64,000 nt of DNA from Stappia stellulata DSM 5886 (GTDB taxonomy: Bacteria; Pseudomonadota; Alphaproteobacteria; Rhizobiales; Stappiaceae). The DNA lies in the NCBI RefSeq assembly GCF_000423705.1, contig NZ_AUIM01000010.1, positions 1 through 64,000 on the forward strand. Direction: 5' to 3'. Below are positions 43,177 through 50,181 of the stretch, in pieces; the stretch's first letter is position 1, and every line of letters begins with the position of its first letter. The position numbers and the translations under genes were made by a program. The notes beneath the pieces are model-generated. The model worked only from the letters and a program-made list of their open reading frames with translations, had not been told where the DNA came from and did no database searches.

Positions 43177-43506
43177 TTAGCGGGCTGGAACGGCATCGAA
43201 CTTGGCGAGCGCGCCAGCGGCAATTGGAGCCGAGCTGGCGATTGGCGCCGCATCACGCGCCAGTGGATGCGCCGCTGGTACAGCCAGATCGTCAAGATCC
43301 TTGGCTGGCACAGCGGGTGGCATCCCGCTCACTGGCACGCCCTTACCCGCTGGAGCAGCGGATGGAACGGCCAGCTTTGGCATAGCGGCTGGAACACCAG
43401 ACGCTGGTACAGACCGGTTCGCCATTGGCGCAGCGGTCTCGGAGAGACGCGAGCTCGTCAGCGCGAGCGCGGCCTTGATCTCCCGAAGAGCCATCACTTT
43501 GTCCAT
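43177..43506 (-). CDS. Ala/Pro-rich 109-residue peptide, prolines encoded almost only by CCA
   Basis: I recognise no family. The N-terminus (MDKVMALREIKAALALTSSR) looks like an amphipathic helix. Residues 27-107 repeat [V/A/M]-P-[A/S]-like units with 15 prolines, 14 written CCA and one CCC (residue 64). The neighbouring Ala and Val codons vary freely at the third position, so this strand is the coding one and CCA is specifically held. The ATG is preceded by AAGGAGGTGA (43522-43513), a ten-base match to the 16S anti-SD with ideal spacing, so strong translation is expected. The gene lies 117 bp after a tRNA-like gene with anticodon UGG, which would read CCA. It may be a precursor or scaffold peptide carrying a special residue at CCA positions. 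Confidence 0.72.
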   Translation of the reverse strand: MDKVMALREIKAALALTSSRLSETAAPMANRSVPASGVPAAMPKLAVPSAAPAGKGVPVSGMPPAVPAKDLDDLAVPAAHPLARDAAPIASSAPIAAGALAKFDAVPAR

Positions 43507-43512
43507 GATTTT

Positions 43513-43522
43513 TCACCTCCTT
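43513..43522 (-). promoter_or_regulatory. Perfect extended Shine-Dalgarno of the CCA-rich peptide
   Basis: AAGGAGGTGA complements the 3' end of 16S rRNA over ten bases; the GGAGG core is 9 nt from the ATG. I saw no other site this strong among the starts examined in this window. Confidence 0.85.
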
Positions 43523-43622
43523 TCCTTCCCATGCAGGAAACCGTCCGGCCTCGACCGGAGGATATCCGGGAGGCCGTGTCACATGTCGCGCCGTCTGCCG
43601 GTCACGGCATGGCGCGAGAAAA

Positions 43623-43810
43623 TGGCGCATCCGACGGGACTCGAACCCGCACCTACCAACTCCCAAAGCTGGTGCTCTTAAGCCACGTAAAGTCCGCCGT
43701 TCCGGGATCCGGGTCGGGGTGGAATGACGATGCCCTGGTGAAATCATTCCCCAGTCGCCAGGCCTTCCAGGCGTTCCGCTGCAGCATTTTACCGGTTAAG
43801 CTACGGATGC
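43623..43810 (-). tRNA. tRNA-like gene, anticodon UGG, with ~110-nt insertion in the D-loop
   Basis: On the minus strand the 5' part reads GCATCCG-TA-GCTT (43810-43798) and the 3' part gives GAGC-A, anticodon arm CCAGC-TTTGGGA-GTTGG, a 5-nt variable loop, T-arm GCGGG-TTCGAGT-CCCGT, then CGGATGC-G-CCA. All four stems pair, the acceptor pairs 7/7 and CCA is encoded. The anticodon is UGG at 43665-43663, which reads proline CCA. The ends are G1:C72 with discriminator G73, like many tRNA-Arg genes and unlike bacterial tRNA-Pro (C1:G72, A73). The D-loop is interrupted by ~110 nt (43795-43686). The 5' end overlaps the last codons of the methyltransferase gene. Either a special tRNA with an extra domain or a disrupted gene. 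Confidence 0.7.
43686..43795 (-). repeat. Insertion inside the D-loop of the tRNA-like gene
   Basis: About 110 nt between GCTTAA and TGGCTTAAGAGC. The ends carry short inverted repeats (GTAAA and TTTAC), and a GGAATGA/TCATTCC hairpin lies inside. It resembles a small palindromic element but could equally fold as a long D-arm extension. The exact borders are uncertain by several bases. Confidence 0.5.
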
Positions 43811-44589
43811 ATTTGCCCCTTTTCGTCTTCGGGGATCGGTTTTCGCGCGACGAAGACGACGTTCTCGCGCCCGTCGAGCGCGATGTAGTCGGGCGTCCCC
43901 GCACGGTGAAAGAAGCGCGCCTCCTCAACCTCCAGCCCGGCTGCACGCGCGGCACGCGACAGCACATCCGGGTCGACGAGATGCAGGAAAGCGGGCAGTT
44001 CGCTGATCGTGGGATCGTCGGACACCGCCGGCAGGTCGTGGCATTCGCCCGGCCAGGCGAGGCCCGCCGCGCGGTTCGCCTCGTAGACGGGGCCGAAGGC
44101 GCGGATGTTGGCGGCATAGGGCGAGCCGGAGATCGACAGGAACCGGCCGCCCGGCTCAAGCCACGCGGCGATTTTTGCAAAGCCCGCCTCGATCTCGGCG
44201 CCGGAGAGGAAATTGAGCAGGTTGGAGGCATGCACCAGCGACAGGCTTTCGGGCGCGAAGTCGAGCTCGGCGGGAAAGGCGCCCGGCGCCAGATGCAGAC
44301 GGTCCGAGGTCCCCGGCGGGGCATCGCGCGCCGTCGCCTCCAGATGCGCCGGGTCGATGTCATTGGCATGAACGGTGGCGCCGGAGGCAAGGGCTGCATG
44401 GGCGGCAACGCCGAAGGCGCAGCCGAGATCGAGCACGGGCCGGGCCGCCGACCCGGCGAGGTCGGCAAAGCGGCGGTTGATCTCGTTCAGCCGCGTCGTG
44501 GTGCGCCCGCGCCGGTTTGCCGTGACGAGGCTTGCCGCCCGCACGTCGTCCGGGTGCTCCTTGTCCGTCATCGCGCCCGCCTCGCTCAT
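43801..44589 (-). CDS. Class I SAM-dependent methyltransferase
   Basis: A 262-residue cytoplasmic enzyme. Motif I is VLDLGCAFGVAAHAALA, then VHANDIDPAHLE and motif IV region SLVHASNLLNFLSG, followed by WLEPGGRFLSISGSPYA. The substrate is unknown. The ATG at 44589 overlaps the preceding oxidoreductase stop by 4 bp, and the gene's own stop lies within the 5' end of the tRNA-like gene, so all are probably on one transcript. Of its 20 proline codons I count 11 CCG, 9 CCC and no CCA, which contrasts with the peptide gene downstream. Confidence 0.83.
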   Translation of the reverse strand: MSEAGAMTDKEHPDDVRAASLVTANRRGRTTTRLNEINRRFADLAGSAARPVLDLGCAFGVAAHAALASGATVHANDIDPAHLEATARDAPPGTSDRLHLAPGAFPAELDFAPESLSLVHASNLLNFLSGAEIEAGFAKIAAWLEPGGRFLSISGSPYAANIRAFGPVYEANRAAGLAWPGECHDLPAVSDDPTISELPAFLHLVDPDVLSRAARAAGLEVEEARFFHRAGTPDYIALDGRENVVFVARKPIPEDEKGQMHP

Positions 44590-45731
44590 GCGCTCACCCT
44601 TTCGGCATAGGCGCGGTAGCGCGCCTGCAACTCGCCCGCCCAGTCGTCGACGTCGTCGACATGCATCTGCGCGCAATCATAGCCGAAGGCCTCGCGCAAG
44701 ACCGCCATTTCCGCCGGCGCATAGACGATGGTGCCATCGGCGCGGATCTCGGAAATGCCTTCCACCGTCTGTCCGTCGAGATTGACGCGGATCGCCTCGT
44801 CCTGCGGAAGACCGTTGGGCAGGGCAAGACGCACCTCGCGCTTGCCGACGAGCGCCGGATAGCCGCCGGGAAGCGCGTTGGGACCCGGCACATGCATGGG
44901 CTTTTGGGTATCGGGCGCGCTCAAGGCGGCGGTCACCGCCGCGACGCCGGAGGCGGCAACGATCTGGCCGGTGACGCCGCGCACGCGCTTGAACTCGCCG
45001 ATCACGCTGGAAAACAGCGCCGTGTGATCGAGCGTGTCGGCGACCTCCGCGCCGTCGAGCACGATGCTCAGCCGATAGGGCGCGTCGCCCGGCGTGCCAT
45101 AGGAGGAAATCGCGTTGCAGGCGACATGATGCGCGACGAAATGAACCGTCAGCGCGCCGCGTTCCACGCCGAGCTGGCCCGCGGCCGCACGGGTCAGCGT
45201 CGGCACGATATTGGCGATGTTGCCGCCGCCGACATGCGGAGCGAGGCCGACGGTCGCAAGCGCGGAATTCACCGCGTCGGGGAAGGCGGCATTGACCACC
45301 AGCGCGCTGCTGCCGGCGGATCGCACGGCGCGCATCACCGCCCGCGCGGTCGCCAGATGATTGGGCAGCCACGGGCCGATGCGCGCGCGCTCCAGATGCT
45401 TGTACGCCTCCGACGGCAAGAGGCCGATCTCCCAGAAGGTCTGCAGGCTGGTGGCGTTGACGATGATGTCGGGGCGGACCCGGTCGATCAGCGCCGCGCA
45501 GGCGTCGGTCTCGAATACATCGCAGGCCACCGCCTCGATGCGCGGATCGAACCCCAGGCAAAGCGCGGAGGTGATCGACAGGTTCACGCGCTGCGACAGC
45601 GCATCGCCGCGCCGCGACGCGACAACAAGATCGAAGCGGTCGTCCATCCGCGACAGCAGGTCGCAGACATGGCCGCCAATGACACCGGCGCCGAAAATCA
45701 GGACGCGGTCGCGTTTCCAGGCATCTACCAT
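44586..45731 (-). CDS. Saccharopine-dehydrogenase-like NAD(P) oxidoreductase
   Basis: A 381-residue enzyme. The Rossmann motif is VLIFGAGVIGGHVCDLL, followed by VVASRRGDALSQRV and PDIIVNATSLQTFWEIG. The overall pattern is that of the saccharopine dehydrogenase/carboxynorspermidine synthase superfamily, which forms or splits secondary amines, but I cannot assign a substrate. The ATG at 45731 overlaps the HAD gene stop by 7 bp. An upstream frame extension of 24 residues is not supported. It is part of the aminotransferase-HAD-oxidoreductase-methyltransferase operon. Confidence 0.72.
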   Translation of the reverse strand: MVDAWKRDRVLIFGAGVIGGHVCDLLSRMDDRFDLVVASRRGDALSQRVNLSITSALCLGFDPRIEAVACDVFETDACAALIDRVRPDIIVNATSLQTFWEIGLLPSEAYKHLERARIGPWLPNHLATARAVMRAVRSAGSSALVVNAAFPDAVNSALATVGLAPHVGGGNIANIVPTLTRAAAGQLGVERGALTVHFVAHHVACNAISSYGTPGDAPYRLSIVLDGAEVADTLDHTALFSSVIGEFKRVRGVTGQIVAASGVAAVTAALSAPDTQKPMHVPGPNALPGGYPALVGKREVRLALPNGLPQDEAIRVNLDGQTVEGISEIRADGTIVYAPAEMAVLREAFGYDCAQMHVDDVDDWAGELQARYRAYAERVSA

Positions 45732-46768
45732 TGCATCGCCTCCATCACGTGGTGCGGACGAACCCGTGTGCGCTCGACAAGCCCCGCAAGCGCGTCCAGA
45801 CAAAGCCGGCCTTGCGGGCCGGCATGAAGTTCATGGGCATGGGACCCCGAGCCGGTCACGAGAACGGTCGGAATGCCGGCTGCCCGGGCCCCGGCGATGT
45901 CGGTCGCCAGCGTGTCGCCGATCATCAGGGCACGGACCGGATCGGCGCTCCCGACAGCCGCCAACGCGGCGGAATAGATTTCCAGGGCGGGTTTTCCATA
46001 GATGCGAACGGTCCCGCCGAACGACTGGTAGACGGGCGCGAGCGCGCCAATGCCGAGATGAAGCGACCCGGCAATGCGCACGCAGGTATCGGCATTGGTC
46101 AGAACCAGCGGCAGGCCGGCGCGGGCGGCGGCTCGCAGGAGACGACGGGTCTCAACGTCGGGCACGGGCAAAGGCGCGTCGGCGCGCGGGTCGCCGTGCC
46201 CCAGAACGCCGAAGCCGAGAAGAAGATCCGCCGCGTCGGGCGAGTCGACGCAGGCCAGACCGGCGTCGCGCGCCCAGTCGCCACCGGGCTGCGTTCCAAC
46301 GACGACACAGCGCAGGGCATCGCCACCGCAACGGCGGCGCCGTGCCACTTCGTCCGACAATTGCTCGAACGCCAGACCGCCGCCGGTGATCACCGCGGCG
46401 TAGAGATCGGGGGCGAGCCCCTGCTCCTGGAGCAGGCGGGCCAGATCCTCGCCACGGCGCGACGTGTTGGAGACAAGCACCACCGGCACACGGCGCTCGC
46501 GCAGGCGCTCGAGTGCGCGGATGGCGGACGGATAGGCACGCACCCCGTCCGTGACAACGCCCCAGACATCGACAAGGACCGCGCAAGGCGCCTCCGCGCG
46601 CGCGGCATCGTCGAACAGCCCGCCAAGACCGGCAAGCCGGCGCGGTTCCGTGACGTTGACCGGCGGCACCTGGAGCGAAAGACCGCCGTCGGCCGGTCCG
46701 CTTTCGGACCATGGGCCGTAGGCGCGTGTTGCAGCTTCGGCACCTCCCGCGCCGTCACGCGGGCTCAC
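45725..46768 (-). CDS. HAD-superfamily class IIA hydrolase
   Basis: A 347-residue phosphatase-like protein. The nucleophile motif is VLVDVWGVVTDG, where the usual second Asp of DxD is replaced by Trp-Gly, as in the HAD-IIA sub-branch. Motif II is VLVSNTSRRG, and motif IV is ALMIGDTLATDIAGARAAGI. The start is a GTG that overlaps the aminotransferase stop by 4 bp (GTGA). An N-terminal extension of about 55 residues precedes the domain. Family members dephosphorylate small phosphate esters; the substrate here is unknown. Confidence 0.8.
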   Translation of the reverse strand: MSPRDGAGGAEAATRAYGPWSESGPADGGLSLQVPPVNVTEPRRLAGLGGLFDDAARAEAPCAVLVDVWGVVTDGVRAYPSAIRALERLRERRVPVVLVSNTSRRGEDLARLLQEQGLAPDLYAAVITGGGLAFEQLSDEVARRRRCGGDALRCVVVGTQPGGDWARDAGLACVDSPDAADLLLGFGVLGHGDPRADAPLPVPDVETRRLLRAAARAGLPLVLTNADTCVRIAGSLHLGIGALAPVYQSFGGTVRIYGKPALEIYSAALAAVGSADPVRALMIGDTLATDIAGARAAGIPTVLVTGSGSHAHELHAGPQGRLCLDALAGLVERTRVRPHHVMEAMQW

Positions 46769-48246
46769 AGCGCCGCTCCCTGTCCGGCGGCGATCGCGGC
46801 CGCCGATTGCCGTTGCGGCATAGGCCGGGTCACATCCGGCAGCTGATTCAGCAGCTTCAAGAGGGCCGGCTCGACGCGCTCCGCGAATGCGGAGACAATC
46901 AGCTCGCGCGCCTGGGCGAAACCATCGTCGAAGCTGTGCTCCTGCTCCTCGCCCCAGGCCTCGTCGGCACGGTCCTCCCAGAGCCTCGACGCGCCATAAG
47001 TGAGATCCGTACCGATGGACGCCACATTGGCGCGCACGCGCGGTCCCTCGAAGCCATGCGACACGGCAGGCGCGAAAGCGACCTTCGCCTCGTTCAGAAA
47101 AAGCCGCGTCAGATCCGCGCCGTCGCCCAGCGTGCCACCCTCCGGCAACTCGTGACCGACCAGACAGGGAAACTCCAGAAGCACCGAATGCCCTGCCTCG
47201 ACCGGATGCCCGACCGTCACCATCGGGGCGTTCAGGCGGGTCGCCGCGCGCAGGCGGGCATCGAGCCCGTGCACCAGCTCGCAGACGAGCCCGATCCGCC
47301 GTCGGCACTCCTCGACATTGCGCCGGGAGAAAAGCGCCGGCGCGCGCAGGGCGCCAAGGGCGGCCGCCTTGGCGACATGGGGAATGCTGGCTGCGCTGCT
47401 GGTGATGTAATCCTGCAGGATCGCGACCAGCCAGTCCGGACCGCAGCCCCAGCCGATCCTGAGATTGGCCAGGCAGTGCAGCTTGCTGGCGCCGGCCACC
47501 GTGAGGCATCGCTCGCCCGCAGGCGATGCAGCCAGACGCCCGCGCGCCCCGTCGGCGTCATATTCGGACCCCGCGAACAGCGCATCCTCAATGGCGAGCA
47601 TGTCCGCCTCGACCAGAACCGCGCCCAGGTCATCCAGTTCGTCCTGGCTGTAGACGGCGCCGGTCATGGTCGGATTGAAGAGAACCAGCAGGGGTGGCAC
47701 CTTCGGACGCGTGCGGGCGATCCAGTCCCGCAGCTCCTTCGCTCCGAGCTTGTAGGCCCGTGCCCGGGAGGTGGGCAGGACATGCAAGGGCCGGTCGAGA
47801 TAGCCGCACCAGCCGGCAAGGGGATGGTAGAAGCCCGGAGACGTGACGACGTCCGACCCGCCGCGCGTCATCAGACCGATGGCCGCCACCATCAGACGCG
47901 TGGAGCCGGCGTCGAGAACCACGTTTCGCGCGAAGGCCCGTGGCACGCCAACACGGCAGAAACTATGCGCGATTTCGGTTTCCAGATCGGGGAAACGCCG
48001 CAGGAACATGTAGTTCTCGATCGGCGCGCCATCGGCATCGCGCAGCGCCTCGATGGCGTTTCGGATGGCACCGGGGAACGGTCGACGGACCCCTTCGCCA
48101 TGGGCGAAGGACACCACATCGGGATCGAACATGCCCGGTCCGACGCGTGTCCCGTCCTCCCCCAACCCCATCAGGGCCAGCCGGGCACGATGCAGGCTTT
48201 CGACTGCCGGGCCCTGCGAGGGGCCGGCCACACGTTCACACATCAT
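46765..48246 (-). CDS. Fold-type I PLP-dependent aminotransferase
   Basis: A 493-residue class I/II aminotransferase-like enzyme. Recognisable parts: FDPDVVSFAHGEGVRRPFPGAI, NYMFLRRFPDLETEIA, NPTMTGAVYSQDELDDLG, IEDALFAG and the Schiff-base Lys in VAGASKLHCLANLRIGW. It is longer than typical members, with a C-terminal helical extension of about 40 residues. It heads the operon, downstream of an unusually AT-rich leader. Enzymes of this type include arginine oxidases and cyclases in natural-product pathways, but this assignment is only a possibility. ATG at 48246 or 48243. Confidence 0.8.
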   Translation of the reverse strand: MMCERVAGPSQGPAVESLHRARLALMGLGEDGTRVGPGMFDPDVVSFAHGEGVRRPFPGAIRNAIEALRDADGAPIENYMFLRRFPDLETEIAHSFCRVGVPRAFARNVVLDAGSTRLMVAAIGLMTRGGSDVVTSPGFYHPLAGWCGYLDRPLHVLPTSRARAYKLGAKELRDWIARTRPKVPPLLVLFNPTMTGAVYSQDELDDLGAVLVEADMLAIEDALFAGSEYDADGARGRLAASPAGERCLTVAGASKLHCLANLRIGWGCGPDWLVAILQDYITSSAASIPHVAKAAALGALRAPALFSRRNVEECRRRIGLVCELVHGLDARLRAATRLNAPMVTVGHPVEAGHSVLLEFPCLVGHELPEGGTLGDGADLTRLFLNEAKVAFAPAVSHGFEGPRVRANVASIGTDLTYGASRLWEDRADEAWGEEQEHSFDDGFAQARELIVSAFAERVEPALLKLLNQLPDVTRPMPQRQSAAAIAAGQGAAL

Positions 48247-48547
48247 GCCACCACCCAAAATCTCTATTTAATAGCATATATTACATATACTCGTTATACG
48301 ATCACAATCAGTCATATTGCGCAACATAATTATAGAAATACCTGAAATCTCAAATCGTCATTCCGAAAAGTACATAATTTAATATATTTTATTTATATTA
48401 CTCTACGTCGCTTTTGAGATAAGTCGCAATCGACAAGCCCTCTGATCGGGATTGCGTCCTGGCGCCTTGTCCGGCCAAAGTTCCTTCTTGCAACGCCAGC
48501 CCTGTGTGGCGAGTGTAACGCTCCCGCAGCACCTTTCGGAGATCCGC
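48247..48547. promoter_or_regulatory. AT-rich divergent promoter region
   Basis: No gene seen. From about 48258 to 48425 the sequence is strongly AT-rich within an otherwise GC-rich window. A TATAAT word lies on the minus strand at 48334-48329, facing the aminotransferase operon. The region must hold promoters for that operon and for the dipeptidase. AT-rich DNA of this kind is a common target of silencers such as MucR/Ros-type proteins. Confidence 0.55.
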
Positions 48548-49603
48548 ATGCCCCCCGACCTCGTGCCCGTCTTCGACGGACACAATGACACCTTGCTGAA
48601 ACTGGAGCTGGGCGCAGGCACTGCGCGCGAACGCTCATTCCTGACCCGTTCGGACCGCGATCACATCGACTTGCCGCGCGCGCGTGAAGGCGGCTTCGCC
48701 GGTGGCCTGTTCGCGATGTATGTGCCCTCGCGCACGGGGCTGGACCTCACGGTGCGCTACAACCCGAGCGATCCGGCGAATTTCGCGCCGGTCGCGCAGG
48801 ACGTCGCGCTGGGGTTCACCTTGCGCATGGCCGCGCGTGCAAGACGGCTGGAGCGGGAAGCGGCCGGCGCCGTCGCGATCTGCACCGATGTGCCGGGCAT
48901 CCGCCAGGCCATGGCCGACGATGCGCTCGCCATGGTGCTGCACATCGAGGGAGCGGAGGCGATCGACGCGGATTTCTGCGCGCTCGAGGTGCTGCATGCC
49001 GCAGGATTGCGCTCGCTCGGCCCCGTCTGGAGCCGGCCGAACATCTTCGGCGACGGTGCACCGATGACCTGCCCCTCCTCACCGGACACGGGACCGGGCC
49101 TGAGCGACACCGGCAAGGCGCTGGTCAGGGCCTGCAACCAACTCAAGATCATGGTCGATCTGTCGCATCTGACGGAAAAAGGGTTCTGGGACGTCGCCGC
49201 AACCAGCGACCGCCCGCTGGTGGCTTCGCACTCCAACGCCCATGCGGTCTGTCCTTCCGCACGCAATCTCACCGATCGCCAGCTCGACGCCATCGCGGAA
49301 AGCAAGGGGTTGGCCGGCCTCAACTTCCACGTCGCCTTCCTCAGGCCCGACGGCGCCCACAAAGGCGACACGCCGCTGGAGCTGATGGTGCGCCACACCG
49401 ATCACATGCTGTCCAGGCTCGGCGAGGACGGGGTCGCGCTCGGCTCGGATTTCGACGGGTGTTTCGTGCCGCGCGCCATCGGCGACGTCAGCGGGCTGCC
49501 CAAGCTGATCGACGCGTTCCGGGCCGCAGGCTACGGCGAGGCGCTGATCGAGAAGATCGCCTGGCGCAACTGGCTCTCGGTGCTGGAGCGGACCTGGACG
49601 TAA
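48548..49603 (+). CDS. Membrane dipeptidase (renal dipeptidase, peptidase M19)
   Basis: A 351-residue zinc peptidase without a signal peptide. The binuclear zinc ligands are present: HxD in FDGHNDTLL, the bridging Glu in MVLHIEGAEAID, His in VDLSHLTEKG and SHSNAHAV, and Asp in GSDFDGCF. The family cleaves dipeptides, including those with D-amino acids or unusual residues. The ATG at 48548 follows GGAG; the upstream frame extension is not supported. It is divergent from the aminotransferase operon across the AT-rich region and could process or detoxify its product. Confidence 0.88.
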   Translation: MPPDLVPVFDGHNDTLLKLELGAGTARERSFLTRSDRDHIDLPRAREGGFAGGLFAMYVPSRTGLDLTVRYNPSDPANFAPVAQDVALGFTLRMAARARRLEREAAGAVAICTDVPGIRQAMADDALAMVLHIEGAEAIDADFCALEVLHAAGLRSLGPVWSRPNIFGDGAPMTCPSSPDTGPGLSDTGKALVRACNQLKIMVDLSHLTEKGFWDVAATSDRPLVASHSNAHAVCPSARNLTDRQLDAIAESKGLAGLNFHVAFLRPDGAHKGDTPLELMVRHTDHMLSRLGEDGVALGSDFDGCFVPRAIGDVSGLPKLIDAFRAAGYGEALIEKIAWRNWLSVLERTWT

Positions 49604-49636
49604 CCCTTTCACAGGCCGCCCGGCCGACACGGTCGG

Positions 49637-50008
49637 CTATGCGTCGTGGAGCGGCGCTTCCGCCTCGATGCGCTCTTCCAGGTAGCTGGCGATGCTGGTC
49701 GCCACCGCATGCAGGCGGCGCAACTCCGCCTCGCGGCGGGTGGCGGCAAGCACCTCGCTCGGGCTGCCACTGCGCGCACCGTCGCCGAACCGCCCGGTGC
49801 CGCGCACGATGAAGCGATAGGCCGCGCCGTCGCGCGATCTCGGCGTGTGCAGGATGTCGCCGACATGCTGCTCGGCAAACCGCAGCGAGTCGTCCAGGGT
49901 CGGAAGCGCGTTTTGAAAATCGGGCATTGCATCCCCCGTTCGCGCGGCCGCGCCGCCGCCCGCATTGGCTGCCCGCGCCCAGTCAAGGAAACTCGTGTGT
50001 GAATTCAT
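49637..50008 (-). CDS. Hypothetical protein
   Basis: A 123-residue soluble protein I do not recognise. The first 35 residues are low-complexity (MNSHTSFLDWARAANAGGG). A segment like a small alpha/beta domain follows (DDSLRFAEQHVGDILHTPRSRDGAAYRFIVRG), then a helix (AATRREAELRRLHAVATSIASYLEERI). The ATG at 50008 has GGGGTG upstream. It is isolated and convergent with the dipeptidase. Confidence 0.6.
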   Translation of the reverse strand: MNSHTSFLDWARAANAGGGAAARTGDAMPDFQNALPTLDDSLRFAEQHVGDILHTPRSRDGAAYRFIVRGTGRFGDGARSGSPSEVLAATRREAELRRLHAVATSIASYLEERIEAEAPLHDA

Positions 50009-50181
50009 CGGTGGCACCCCGAAACGCCCTTCGCCGCAATGGTTAACAAAAAGTTTGCGCCGATTCGCACGAGAGTCCAAAGGCATTGCGCAGCCGCCGC
50101 GCGCCGGCCCGCGCCCGGCCCCGATCCACGTCCCCGGCATGCGGCATTGACGCCGCCGCGCGGCTGGGGTCTTGTCCTGCG

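Noticed and set aside
43623-43680. tRNA 3' fragment as an integrative-element attachment site
   Set aside because: The matching 5' half is present at 43798-43810, so it is a split gene, not a lone att fragment; no integrase is nearby.
43623-43810. tmRNA or permuted tmRNA
   Set aside because: Too short, order not permuted, and a normal anticodon arm is present.
43102-44610. Long plus-strand open frame with Trp-rich WHSGW-like repeats
   Set aside because: It has no ribosome site and runs on through the tRNA and methyltransferase genes. The Trp codons are the complements of CCA in the minus-strand peptide, whose codons vary at their own third positions and which has a perfect Shine-Dalgarno.
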